Of a stretch of 64,000 nucleotides of DNA, positions 1 to 8,255 are shown one piece after another. The DNA lies in assembly GCA_963829835.1 (NCBI GenBank), contig CAWHKC010000004.1, positions 496,001 to 560,000 on the forward strand, read 5' to 3'. The notes below the pieces were generated by a model. That model was given only the letters and a program-made list of their open reading frames with translations, ran no database searches and was not told the origin of the DNA. This DNA is from Berkiella sp963829835. Its GTDB lineage: Bacteria > Pseudomonadota > Gammaproteobacteria > Berkiellales > Berkiellaceae. The position numbers and the translations under genes were made by a program. Position 1 is the first letter of the stretch. Each line of letters opens with the position of its first letter.

Positions 1-1
1 T

Positions 2-859
2 TTAATCGAAGAACAAACTAAACCATATTTAAACAATCCTAAAGCCTTGTATAAAGCTGAATTTATGATTTCTGCCGAGGAAAAGGTCCGCCAGCTTTAT
101 GAAGCTGCTCGCAACAAACGTTTTGATGAAGTCCAGGCATTGTTGACTCAACCTGGTCCACAGATTAATGGCGAGAGCTTAGACTATTTACTGTATACAT
201 TTGTTGAACGAGGAAATCATGATGTGGTTCAAGTTTTGTTAGCGAACGCTTCCCGTTTGATTTCAGATGAGAGTAAAGGCAATGCGCTAATCAACTCTGT
301 AAAGAGAAGGAATTTTAAAGTCGTTCTCGTTTTGCTATCCCTTGCTGGCCATGAAATTTCAGCTCGATATAAATGTTTGGCACTTGAGATTGTGAGGTCA
401 TTGGACGAGCACTTACCTGACATGGTTAAAGTGGTCGATGTCTTGTCATCACACATTTTTTCAATTGAAGATAAAGGTAATGCAATTTTGGAATCTATTT
501 CCAGTTCAGCTGATGCCCAAGTAATACAAGCATTATCAAAAGACGTTGATATCTCATATATCATTTTGGCATTAAGAAGTGCCATTGATTACTATCGCCA
601 AGATGGTGTTGACATGATTTTATCTCAACGTGGGCATGAGCTTTCCCCCGCACAACAAATTGAAGCATTAGGCCCTAATGGGGCAAGAGATTATCGCGCT
701 TCTAAACGTAGCATCGCTAGAAGTTTAGCCTATCCTCATAAAAAACGAACAAGCGAAGTTGAATCTTTAATCGCTGATGCAGATAGATTTTTAAATCGCG
801 GCGTGGATTTTCCTCAAAATGAGGGTTCATCTAGTAGTAAGCGGGCAAGAAGAAAATAA
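2..859 (+). CDS. Ankyrin-like repeat protein, 5' end outside the window
   Basis: The frame is open back to base 2, and neither the TTG at 47 nor the ATG at 65 has a ribosome binding site, so this is probably the C-terminal part of a longer protein. The visible 285 residues hold about six degenerate units of roughly 32 residues, each with a V-x-x-[LV]-L helix (DVVQVLLANA, KVVLVLLSLAGHEIS, VKVVDVLSSHIFS) followed by a second helix, the spacing of ankyrin or ankyrin-like solenoids. The tail is serine-rich and very basic (SSSSKRARRK) and could act as a nuclear localisation signal. Ankyrin proteins are common Dot/Icm effectors in Legionella and Coxiella; an effector role here is inference. No catalytic motif is seen. 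Confidence 0.6.
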   Translation, partial: LIEEQTKPYLNNPKALYKAEFMISAEEKVRQLYEAARNKRFDEVQALLTQPGPQINGESLDYLLYTFVERGNHDVVQVLLANASRLISDESKGNALINSVKRRNFKVVLVLLSLAGHEISARYKCLALEIVRSLDEHLPDMVKVVDVLSSHIFSIEDKGNAILESISSSADAQVIQALSKDVDISYIILALRSAIDYYRQDGVDMILSQRGHELSPAQQIEALGPNGARDYRASKRSIARSLAYPHKKRTSEVESLIADADRFLNRGVDFPQNEGSSSSKRARRK

Positions 860-869
860 TGTTTTATTT

Positions 870-902
870 GCAAGATACCTCCTAAAAGTGGAAGTATCTT
901 GC
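870..902 (+). terminator. Hairpin after the ankyrin-like gene
   Basis: Inverted repeat GCAAGATAC / GTATCTTGC (870-878 and 894-902) with an extra TCC/GGA pairing inside, starting 11 bases after the stop codon. The tail is AT-rich but has no clear T-run, so it is a weak Rho-independent terminator candidate. Confidence 0.4.
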
Positions 903-958
903 ATTATCAGTTGATCAACTAATGTCATATGTTGCAATTACACATAGATTTTTGTTTG

Positions 959-981
959 AAACTGTCATATTTTGACAGTTT
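959..981 (+). promoter_or_regulatory. Palindromic operator of the AbiE locus
   Basis: Perfect inverted repeat with 9-base arms, AAACTGTCA - TATTT - TGACAGTTT, ending 17 bases before the AbiEi start codon. It contains a perfect TTGACA (972-977) and is followed by TATGCT (982-987), so it would overlap promoter elements. AbiEi antitoxins are known to repress their own operon by binding inverted repeats, which fits this position; the role is inferred. Confidence 0.6.
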
Positions 982-998
982 TATGCTAAAGTTAGGGT

Positions 999-1634
999 AT
1001 GAGTAGCCTAATCGAAAAGAAACTTCAAACATTCCCGTCAGATTATCTGACGTACCCAGACTTATGCATTTTGCTTCCCCTTACAGAAAACGCGCGTTAT
1101 GCTCAAATTAAAAGAGCATTACAAGAAGGCCTTTTAGTTCGACTTAGAAAGGGGTTATATAGACGTGGTAAGTATCTTGAAAAGAAAAAACCACATCCCT
1201 TTGAGATGTCGCAGCATATTCTCTGGCCTTCATACGTTAGTTTAGAATCCGCTTTATCCTTTCATGGTCTTATTCCAGAAGCAGTATACAGTACAACTTG
1301 TGTAACCATTTCTCGTTCACAAAAAATTGAAAATGAGTTTGGCCTTTTTAGTTATCAACGTCTTCCCAAAAATAATTTTTTCTATGGCGTATCCCGTGAA
1401 ATTGAAGATGAGAGTATATTTCTGGTTGCGACTCCTTGGAAAGCCATCACGGATTATGTTTTTTGTTATAAAAAAAATTGGGTAAACATAAACCCATTAG
1501 ATAAGAGTTTAAGAATGGACTTGGAGGCGTTACCTCCTATGTCAGTAGAATTTGCGAAGAAATTATCTTCTTTTTACAATAGCAGTCGAGTTCAAAAGTT
1601 TATTAATGGTGTAGTAAAGTATTATGAGCATTGA
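999..1634 (+). CDS. AbiEi-type antitoxin / transcriptional regulator (type IV toxin-antitoxin)
   Basis: 211 residues. The N-terminus (about 1-60) looks like a winged helix-turn-helix (YPDLCILLPLTENARYAQIK, then RLRKGLYRRGKY), followed by an AbiEi-like C-terminal domain with the typical YVSLESALSFHGLIPE segment. In this family the protein represses the operon and counteracts the partner nucleotidyltransferase. Its stop codon overlaps the start of the next gene by 11 bases, which indicates translational coupling. A palindromic operator lies just upstream. An AGGG sits only two bases before the ATG, so the ribosome binding site is poorly spaced. Assignment by fold motifs and neighbour is good; biological activity is untested. 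Confidence 0.8.
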   Translation: MSSLIEKKLQTFPSDYLTYPDLCILLPLTENARYAQIKRALQEGLLVRLRKGLYRRGKYLEKKKPHPFEMSQHILWPSYVSLESALSFHGLIPEAVYSTTCVTISRSQKIENEFGLFSYQRLPKNNFFYGVSREIEDESIFLVATPWKAITDYVFCYKKNWVNINPLDKSLRMDLEALPPMSVEFAKKLSSFYNSSRVQKFINGVVKYYEH

Positions 1635-2469
1635 AATTGTACAACAACGTTTAGATTCATATAAAACAAAAACGCGTCTTGATGAGCAAAATGCGTTAAA
1701 GGAAATTACTCAAGAAATTGCTTTAATGGCATTATCCAAAGCTGATTTTTTTAAGTCTGCTGAATTTCACGGAGGAACAGCACTAAGAATTCTCTATGGA
1801 TTGAATCGCTTTTCAGAGGATCTGGATTTTGCTCTATTGAAACCCAATTCTCATTTTGATCTAAATCATTATCTTAAGTATATGACAGAAGAATTTGAAG
1901 CTTTTGGTTATCATGTTCATGTTGATGATCGAGCAGCGATCAAAAAAACTGTTCAAAAGCAATTCCTGAAAGTCGATTCATTAGGAAAATTGCTCAATTT
2001 GCAATATCCCTTAAATAAAGCAGATAGACAAATTAAAATTAAATTTGAAATTGATACTAATCCTCCAGTAGGAGCAACGACAGAGATAAAATTTGTGATT
2101 TTCCCGACCCCGTTTAGTGTTGTTGCAAAAGATCTTCCTAGTTCATTTGCCGGTAAACTGCATGCCTTATTATGTCGGACTTATGATAAAGGAAGGGATT
2201 GGTATGATTTCATTTGGTATCTGCAAAATAAAACTTCAGTCAATTTTAAACTGCTTACTAATGCATTACATCAACAAGGGCCTTGGCAAGGTCAAGAACT
2301 TTTAATAAACAATGATTGGCTTATCCAGCAACTTCGTCTGAAAATTTTATCTATCAATTGGAATGACATAAAGAATGATGTTCGGGTATTTCTCAAACCA
2401 AATGAATTATCTTCTTTGGAATTATGGAAAACAGATTTTTTCTTATCTTTGCTAGATAAGTTAAAATAA
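1624..2469 (+). CDS. AbiEii-type nucleotidyltransferase toxin
   Basis: 281 residues. The nucleotidyltransferase signature is clear: GGTALR at residues 50-55 followed by FSEDLDF at 63-69, giving the GG-x(11-13)-S-x-D-x-D pattern of the AbiEii/MenT family. The downstream segment ending in GRDWYDFIWYL is also typical of AbiEii proteins, where it carries the conserved lysine and aspartates. These toxins transfer nucleotides onto cellular targets (tRNA acceptor ends for MenT3) and provide phage abortive infection or growth control. It overlaps the antitoxin gene and is directly followed by an intergenic repeat. All motif residues seem intact, so the module looks functional. Confidence 0.82.
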   Translation: MSIEIVQQRLDSYKTKTRLDEQNALKEITQEIALMALSKADFFKSAEFHGGTALRILYGLNRFSEDLDFALLKPNSHFDLNHYLKYMTEEFEAFGYHVHVDDRAAIKKTVQKQFLKVDSLGKLLNLQYPLNKADRQIKIKFEIDTNPPVGATTEIKFVIFPTPFSVVAKDLPSSFAGKLHALLCRTYDKGRDWYDFIWYLQNKTSVNFKLLTNALHQQGPWQGQELLINNDWLIQQLRLKILSINWNDIKNDVRVFLKPNELSSLELWKTDFFLSLLDKLK

Positions 2470-2540
2470 CCCTCACCTGCCTACGCTAAGAAGCTTCGGC
2501 AGGCAGGCTCTAACCCACAAGCGGGGGGAGAGGGGATAAG
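2469..2540. repeat. Intergenic repeat interrupted by a small palindrome
   Basis: The outer parts (accctcac at 2469-2476 and tctaaccc...gagaggggataag at 2509-2540) match, in reverse complement, the uninterrupted element at 43824-43864. Between them lies a 32-base insert (2477-2508) built on CCTGCC...GGCAGG arms around CTACGCTAAGAAGCTTC. Related palindromes occur at 20406-20461 and 52805-52916. Confidence 0.7.
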
Positions 2541-2544
2541 ATTC

Positions 2545-3267
2545 TTAAGCAACTTCAGGTAATTTAATCCCTAAACGGGTTGCGACTTCTTCATAAGCCT
2601 CAATCACACCGCCCATTTCTTTGCGGAAACGGTCTTTATCTAACACTTTCTTAGTAGCAGCATCCCAAATACGGCAACCATCGGGTGAAAATTCATCACC
2701 CAATATCAACTCGCCTTGATACAAACCAAACTCTAATTTGTAATCAACTAGGATCATGCCGGCATCAAGGAAGAGCTTTTTCAAGACATCATTGACCGCA
2801 AAGGTGTATTTTTTCATTTGATCGATGTCTTTTTGGGTTGCCCATTTAAAAGTGATGATAAGCGAATCATTCACCATCGGATCATGGAGGGCATCATTTT
2901 TTAAGAAAAATTCAAAAGTGGGTGGATTTAATTCAAGGCCTGGTTCAACGCCTAAACGCTTACAAAGGCTGCCTGCGGAAATATTACGCACAACGCATTC
3001 CACTGGGATCATTTTTAATTTCTTAACCAAGGAACCATCTTCTGAAGTGCGCTTGATAAAATGGGTTGGGATCCCATTTTTGCTTAAGGTTTCCATGATA
3101 AAGGCGTTAAAATAATTATTGACCATACCTTTTCTGTCAAGCTTTTCAATTCTTAAGCCATCAAAAGCGGAGGTGTCGTTACGAAACACGCACAATAATT
3201 GATCGGGATTATCTGTGGTATATAGCGATTTTGCTTTTCCGGTGTATAGTAAATTCTGTGTGCTCAT
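2545..3267 (-). CDS. purC: Phosphoribosylaminoimidazole-succinocarboxamide synthase
   Basis: 240 residues, the usual length for bacterial SAICAR synthetase. It joins aspartate to CAIR with ATP in the eighth step of IMP synthesis in the cytosol. The opening TGKAKSLYTTDNPDQLL and the segments VECVVRN-SAGS and ILVDYKLEFG with GDEFSPDGCRIWD are the family signatures for ATP and CAIR binding. The ATG is preceded by GAGGAG at good spacing. It lies downstream of dapA and bamC on the same strand, the same dapA-bamC-purC order as in E. coli. Confidence 0.97.
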   Translation of the reverse strand: MSTQNLLYTGKAKSLYTTDNPDQLLCVFRNDTSAFDGLRIEKLDRKGMVNNYFNAFIMETLSKNGIPTHFIKRTSEDGSLVKKLKMIPVECVVRNISAGSLCKRLGVEPGLELNPPTFEFFLKNDALHDPMVNDSLIITFKWATQKDIDQMKKYTFAVNDVLKKLFLDAGMILVDYKLEFGLYQGELILGDEFSPDGCRIWDAATKKVLDKDRFRKEMGGVIEAYEEVATRLGIKLPEVA

Positions 3268-3310
3268 ATGACTCTCCTCAAACTTAATTCAACTGCTAGC
3301 TATAATAAAA

Positions 3311-3586
3311 TTAGTTTAATTTTCCAAAACCTGGTGGCTCTAAAGGCACTGGTTTTACCATTCCAATGGGTGGAATTTCTGCTGGTAACGGATACATTTC
3401 ACTATCTCTTGGCTGAGAAAGACCTTCAGGCACTTTTAACGGCGCATAGACTCTACTGGTCAGATAATCATTTCCGCGATTTCTCACATACTCCGATCTT
3501 TTTTGACTTATTTGCTGGCAACCCGTGAGAGCAACTGCCAACAAAATAAGTCCTGCTTTATTTATTATTTTCACTATTAACCTCAA
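3311..3586 (-). CDS. bamC: Minimal BamC-like outer-membrane lipoprotein
   Basis: 91 residues: a signal peptide ending in the lipobox L-T-G-C (cysteine about residue 23), then a stretch (YLTSRVYAPLKVPEGLSQP) that resembles the unstructured N-terminal segment of BamC, and a proline-rich end. E. coli BamC is about 344 residues, with two helix-grip domains after this segment; those domains are absent here. In E. coli the N-terminal segment is the part that binds BamD, so a reduced but useful BamC is plausible. It starts three bases after dapA ends and precedes purC, the exact E. coli context, which is the main support. No frameshifted remainder is visible before purC. Confidence 0.7.
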   Translation of the reverse strand: MRLIVKIINKAGLILLAVALTGCQQISQKRSEYVRNRGNDYLTSRVYAPLKVPEGLSQPRDSEMYPLPAEIPPIGMVKPVPLEPPGFGKLN

Positions 3587-3588
3587 AA

Positions 3589-4464
3589 TTAATTAATGCC
3601 TGCTGTTTGTAATGCTTGTTTCATCTTTTCGTGATATTCCATCGAAAAAGATGTTAATGGGAGCCTGATGCCACTATCAATTTTCTTCAAATAATATAAT
3701 GCCCACTTTACGGGAATGGGATTAGCTTCAGCCACCAACATACGATGTAAGGGTTGTAATGTTTTATCTAATGTTTGCGCTTTATCAAAATCTTTAGCAA
3801 GCGCAGCGTGACACATTTGATGCATTAATTTTGGCGCAACATTCGCTGTAATGGAAATGTCACCATGACCACCCTTACGCATAAATTCAAGTGCCGTAGC
3901 GTCATCTCCACTATAAAACTTAAATCCTTTTTTACATAGTTCGGTTAACGCCACCAAACGTTCAATATTACCCGAAGCCTCTTTGATACCCACAATAGTA
4001 GGAATTTCGCTCAAAGCCGCAACTGTCTGGGGCTGCAAATCACAAGCCGTTCTCGTTGGGTTATTATAAAGCAAAACAGGGATAGAAGCCGCTTTTGCAA
4101 TAGCGCGATAGTGCTCTATTAAACCATGTTGAGTAGGACGGTTATAATAGGGAGTGACAATTAAACAAGCATCTACACCAATTTCTTGCGCTGCTTTGGT
4201 CAGATTGATGGTGCTGGCAGTCGCATTAGTCCCGGTGCCTGCAATAACGGGGATTCTTTTATTGACCATTTTGTAGACCAATGAAATCACTTCGTGGTGT
4301 TCACTTGGTGTTAAGGTCTCAGATTCACCCGTGGTGCCAGCAACAACAATGGCATCTGTTCCTTCCTGAATATGCCACTGGACCAGGTTAATGATAGCCT
4401 TTTTATCAATTTCCCCCGTAGAGGTCATTGGTGTGACCAGCGCTACACAACTTCCTTTAAACAT
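3589..4464 (-). CDS. dapA: 4-hydroxy-tetrahydrodipicolinate synthase
   Basis: 291 residues, full length. A class I aldolase (TIM barrel) that condenses pyruvate with aspartate semialdehyde in lysine and diaminopimelate synthesis, so it feeds peptidoglycan. GTTGESETLTPSEH near residue 43, LIVTPYYNRPTQHGL containing the proton-relay tyrosine, and GIKEASGN with the Schiff-base lysine are all visible. The start is preceded by GGGGGAAG. First gene of the dapA-bamC-purC block and divergent from gcvR. Confidence 0.97.
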   Translation of the reverse strand: MFKGSCVALVTPMTSTGEIDKKAIINLVQWHIQEGTDAIVVAGTTGESETLTPSEHHEVISLVYKMVNKRIPVIAGTGTNATASTINLTKAAQEIGVDACLIVTPYYNRPTQHGLIEHYRAIAKAASIPVLLYNNPTRTACDLQPQTVAALSEIPTIVGIKEASGNIERLVALTELCKKGFKFYSGDDATALEFMRKGGHGDISITANVAPKLMHQMCHAALAKDFDKAQTLDKTLQPLHRMLVAEANPIPVKWALYYLKKIDSGIRLPLTSFSMEYHEKMKQALQTAGIN

Positions 4465-4511
4465 GTGATTCTTCCCCCAAGTTCTTGAATGCGCAAGCTA
4501 GCATGTCAATG

Positions 4512-4558
4512 TTCCCAAGACAAGTGAGCCGATGCTCCCGACAACTTGTTCTGGGGAA
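4512..4558. repeat. Imperfect inverted repeat between dapA and gcvR
   Basis: TTCCCAAGACAAGT...GAGC on the left pairs with GCTC...ACTTGTTCTGGGGAA on the right, with two small bulges. It lies in the 166-base divergent gap and could be an operator or a leader hairpin; which one cannot be decided from sequence. Confidence 0.35.
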
Positions 4559-4630
4559 TACCACTTCAAACTAGCCAAAAAAATGGTAAACTTGCAGCCT
4601 AACTAATTACTCCCAACAGGTACCCATTTT

Positions 4631-5170
4631 ATGAGCGTGAACAATCAGCATTTTCTTGTCGTCACCGCCCTAGGAAGTGACCATATTGGCATATTAGAAG
4701 CCTTCACTAAAACCAGTAAAATGAGTGGATGTAACATCCTTGAAAGCAAGTTGGCTACGTTTGGCGCTGAATGCTCCCTTTCTCTTCATATAGAAGGGAC
4801 ATGGAATACCGTTGCTAAGCTTGAAGCTGCTCTGCCGCCATTAGCTGAGCAATATGGTTTCACCATTCAAAGTAAACGAACCTTGCCTCGCAAAACCGCT
4901 CCAGCGCTCCCCTACCAAGTCCAAGTCATTGCCCAAGACCGACCAGGGATCCTCAATGAGCTAGCCTTATTTTTTGTGCAACAAGGCGTTAGCGTTGATC
5001 AAATGGATTGCGAAACCTATGAAGCTAAAAACCAAACCACCATGACGAGTATCAGCTTCGTGGTTAATATCCCTGCCAAACAGCATATTGCTAGCATAAG
5101 AGAACGCTTTATGGTTTATTGTGAAGATAGGAATTTGGATTCTGTTTTAGAACCTTACAAAAGCATCTAA
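4631..5170 (+). CDS. gcvR: GcvR-like ACT-domain regulator
   Basis: 179 residues with two ACT domains: residues about 8-80 (FLVVTALGSDHIGILEAFTK) and about 92-170 (VQVIAQDRPGILNELALFF). This is the arrangement of GcvR, the E. coli accessory repressor that senses glycine and binds GcvA to repress the glycine cleavage operon. No DNA-binding domain is present, as expected. Its place between dapA and bcp matches E. coli. No gcvA is in the window, so the regulatory partner is unknown. Confidence 0.8.
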   Translation: MSVNNQHFLVVTALGSDHIGILEAFTKTSKMSGCNILESKLATFGAECSLSLHIEGTWNTVAKLEAALPPLAEQYGFTIQSKRTLPRKTAPALPYQVQVIAQDRPGILNELALFFVQQGVSVDQMDCETYEAKNQTTMTSISFVVNIPAKQHIASIRERFMVYCEDRNLDSVLEPYKSI

Positions 5171-5190
5171 TATATAAGAACACTAACTAG

Positions 5191-5664
5191 ATGAATAAAA
5201 TTGTTCTGAATAAACCGCTACCTGCGCTTTCGTTTGAGGCAACCGATCCGACTCTACAAGATTTTTCGGGGTTAAAAGGACAAAACATCGTCCTTTATTT
5301 TTATCCCAAGGATAATACACCAGGTTGTACACAAGAAGGCAATGATTTTGCAAATTATTATGCTACCTTCAAAAAATTAAATACCATTATCATTGGCGTC
5401 TCCCGCGATACCCTCGCAAGCCATGAAAAGTTTATTAAAAATCAAGGATTTCCTTTTCCCCTTATTGCTGATACAGATGAAGTATTATGTAAAACATTTG
5501 ATGTTATTAAAGAAAAAAACATGTACGGTCGTCTTGTGCTTGGCATAGAACGTAGTACCTTTTTAATAGATAAAAAGGGAATTGTTCGACATATCTGGCG
5601 CAAAGTAAAAGTTAGCGATCACATAAATGAAATATTAAAAACTATCCGAGAGTTAGACCAATAA
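5191..5664 (+). CDS. bcp: Thioredoxin-dependent thiol peroxidase (bacterioferritin comigratory protein)
   Basis: 157 residues, typical Bcp/PrxQ length. Reduces hydrogen peroxide and organic peroxides using thioredoxin. The peroxidatic cysteine lies in YPKDNTPGCTQEGNDF; the usual resolving cysteine five residues later is replaced by asparagine, so it may work as a one-cysteine enzyme or use another residue. Follows gcvR after 20 bases and precedes phoH after 24, so the three are probably co-transcribed. Confidence 0.92.
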   Translation: MNKIVLNKPLPALSFEATDPTLQDFSGLKGQNIVLYFYPKDNTPGCTQEGNDFANYYATFKKLNTIIIGVSRDTLASHEKFIKNQGFPFPLIADTDEVLCKTFDVIKEKNMYGRLVLGIERSTFLIDKKGIVRHIWRKVKVSDHINEILKTIRELDQ

Positions 5665-5688
5665 TATACTCCAAACGGAAGATCATTA

Positions 5689-7113
5689 ATGAAAAAATCG
5701 CGCTCCCCTGTTTCAAAAGATGAAAAGCGTTTATTTGTAATTGATACCAATGTCTTAGTTCATGATCCTTCCGCATTATTTCGATTTAAAGAACATGATA
5801 TTTATCTTCCTATGGTCGTATTAGAAGAGTTAGATCAAGGTAAAAAAGGTTTATCTGATACTGCTCGCAATATTCGCGAAGTTAATCGTTATCTAGATGG
5901 TCTTATCAAAAATATAACCAACAAAGAAATATTTGATGGCATTCCTTTAATTTTTCCCGGTCATCATATGAATAAAGCCTTTACTTTCCCCACTGGCAAA
6001 CTTTTTTTTCAGCGAGAAGAAATACCTTCTGTTCTACCAGCTTCACTGCCTGGTAATAAACCTGATAATTCCATTTTAGCAACAGTGCTATCCTTGCAAG
6101 CAAAACATCAGCATACGCGTGTTACTTTAGTCTCCAAAGATATTAATATGCGGATTAAAGGCGCTGTTTTAGGGATCCATGCTGAAGATTATCATAATGA
6201 TCAAGTATTAGATGATCTCGATTTAATGTATTCAGGCATCTTCAAACTCACACCGAATTTCTGGGAAAAGCATGGCAAAGAAATGGCTTCCTGGAAAGAA
6301 GATGGAAAAACATTTTATAAAATTCAAGGTGAAGCCGTCCTTAAGTGGTTTTCCAATTTATGTTTAAGTAATGATGGTGATTTTGAAGCCATTGTGAGAC
6401 AAGTCGATGGTGATGTCGCCAAAATAGAATATGCAAAAGATTATCGTCGCCATAAAAATAAAGTATGTGGCATTAACGCACGCAATCCTGAACAAAATTT
6501 TGCGTTGAATTTACTGATGGATCCCGATATAGATTTTGTCACCTTGGTCGGTGCAGCTGGAACTGGCAAAACCTTATTGACCATGGCGGCGGGGCTTGCT
6601 CAAACAGTTGAACATCGTCTCTACCGCGAAATTATTATGACCCGTGTCACCGTGCCTGTTGGTGAAGATATCGGATTTTTGCCAGGTACTGAGGAAGAAA
6701 AAATGACCCCTTGGATGGGAGCACTGATCGACAACCTTGAAGTCTTAACACAATCATTAGAACATAATGATAAAGAAAATAGTAAAATGGCTGAACTATT
6801 ACAAGATCGTATAAAAATTCGTTCTTTAAATTTTATGCGCGGCAGAACTTTTTTAAATAAATTTATTATCATTGACGAAGCACAAAACCTAACGTCTAAG
6901 CAAATGCAAACTTTAGTGACGCGTGCCGGCCCTGGTACAAAAATAGTGTGTCTAGGTAATATCAATCAGATTGATACACCCTATTTGACAGGCACAACCT
7001 CTGGTTTAACTTATGTTGTCCAATGCTTTAAAAGTTGGGAACATAGTGGTCACATTACCTTGTCACGTGGCGAGCGCTCACGCTTGGCTGATCATGCTAT
7101 AGAAGTTTTGTAA
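5689..7113 (+). CDS. PIN-domain / PhoH-family ATPase (PhoH2 type)
   Basis: 474 residues in two parts. Residues about 14-150 form a PIN nuclease domain (FVIDTNVLVHDP with the first catalytic aspartate, MVVLEELDQ, and VTLVSKDINMR). Residues about 230-474 form a PhoH ATPase with Walker A GAAGTGKT near 288 and Walker B FIIIDEAQN near 392. PhoH2 proteins act as ATP-dependent RNA helicase-ribonucleases. GGAAG precedes the ATG. The last 22 bases overlap the 3' end of the convergent perM gene. Confidence 0.9.
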   Translation: MKKSRSPVSKDEKRLFVIDTNVLVHDPSALFRFKEHDIYLPMVVLEELDQGKKGLSDTARNIREVNRYLDGLIKNITNKEIFDGIPLIFPGHHMNKAFTFPTGKLFFQREEIPSVLPASLPGNKPDNSILATVLSLQAKHQHTRVTLVSKDINMRIKGAVLGIHAEDYHNDQVLDDLDLMYSGIFKLTPNFWEKHGKEMASWKEDGKTFYKIQGEAVLKWFSNLCLSNDGDFEAIVRQVDGDVAKIEYAKDYRRHKNKVCGINARNPEQNFALNLLMDPDIDFVTLVGAAGTGKTLLTMAAGLAQTVEHRLYREIIMTRVTVPVGEDIGFLPGTEEEKMTPWMGALIDNLEVLTQSLEHNDKENSKMAELLQDRIKIRSLNFMRGRTFLNKFIIIDEAQNLTSKQMQTLVTRAGPGTKIVCLGNINQIDTPYLTGTTSGLTYVVQCFKSWEHSGHITLSRGERSRLADHAIEVL

Positions 7114-8162
7114 TCTGTTTTTCTTGGCCATGCTTCTATCATCGCCTTGACTAACGTCGCTAAGGGGATAGCAAAAAACACGCCCCAAAATCCCCACCAT
7201 CCGCCAAACACAAGAACCGCCACAATGATAGCAAGAGGATGTAAATTGACTGCGCCTGAGAATAGAAGCGGAACTAAGATAGCACCATCTAAAGATTGGA
7301 TTATGCCATAGGTGATTAAAAGATAAGCAAAGTGTGCATCAAAGCCCCATTGAAAAAAGGCCACTAAGATTACCGGGATTGTTACAATCACCATCCCAAT
7401 ATAAGGGATCAAAACAGATAACCCCACTAAAACAGCAAGCAACGTTGAATATCGTAAATCAAATAAATAAAAAATGATAAAGGTGATGACGCCGACAATA
7501 AGGACTTCCGCACCCTTACCCCGAATATAATTACCAATTTGTTTATGCACATCTTTGCCAATTCTAGAGAGAAATGGTCTGTTTTTTGGTAAAAATCCTA
7601 AAAACCAATTAAGGATAAGGTGGTAATCTTTTAGAAAAAAGAAAACCATTAGCGGCACTAAGACCAGATAAACCACAAGCGCTATGACACTTGGTAATGA
7701 AGCTAATGACACTGCAAATAAGATTTTTCCAGACTGCTTTAATTGTACTAAAAAGCTGGCAACCCAACCATCGACAGTTTCTTTAGTGAGATACTCGGGA
7801 AATTCATTGGGTAATAAGTAAAGATAATGTTGAAACCTTGTCACCATTGTTGGAAATTCTTCAAATAAACGAATTAATTGATCCCAAATAATTGGCCATA
7901 AGATAAAGATGGCGCTTAAGAAAAAGCCTAAAAATGCACAATAAACCAATAGTACCGCCGCTAGACGCGGCATTTTTAAGTCGGTGAGAATGTTGGCAAG
8001 CCATTGTAGTAAATAAGCAATGACAATACTGGCTATGACTGGGGCAAGAACTTTTCCCATCCATAGGACAAGTATTAATCCACCTCCTAGTAAGACAATT
8101 AATAAGATAGCTTGCGGATCTGATAGGTAACGTTGTTCCCAACCTTTCACCACTGTTAGCAC
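7092..8162 (-). CDS. perM: AI-2E family transporter / PerM-like permease
   Basis: 356 residues with about eight membrane helices and the AI-2E/UPF0118 layout: an N-terminal helix pair, a long soluble stretch (about 75-150), then a helix-rich C-terminus with SVLIPYIGMVIVTIP and the conserved DG motif in QSLDGAILVPLL. Family members export small molecules or ions; the E. coli name PerM does not fix a substrate. The GTG start follows GGAGGGG. Adjacent to bepA in divergent orientation, as in E. coli. Confidence 0.85.
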   Translation of the reverse strand: MLTVVKGWEQRYLSDPQAILLIVLLGGGLILVLWMGKVLAPVIASIVIAYLLQWLANILTDLKMPRLAAVLLVYCAFLGFFLSAIFILWPIIWDQLIRLFEEFPTMVTRFQHYLYLLPNEFPEYLTKETVDGWVASFLVQLKQSGKILFAVSLASLPSVIALVVYLVLVPLMVFFFLKDYHLILNWFLGFLPKNRPFLSRIGKDVHKQIGNYIRGKGAEVLIVGVITFIIFYLFDLRYSTLLAVLVGLSVLIPYIGMVIVTIPVILVAFFQWGFDAHFAYLLITYGIIQSLDGAILVPLLFSGAVNLHPLAIIVAVLVFGGWWGFWGVFFAIPLATLVKAMIEAWPRKTDYKTSIA

Positions 8163-8255
8163 GTACCCCTCCAGGCCATTATTTTGTTAGTTGAGATACA
8201 AATAAGATAAATGCCCAAGCACTTTCACTTTTTGTAGGTTAAAATACTTGATAAC

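Noticed and set aside
7092..7113. phoH-perM convergent overlap as an error or frameshift
   Set aside because: Both proteins have normal family length and ends, so the overlap appears genuine.
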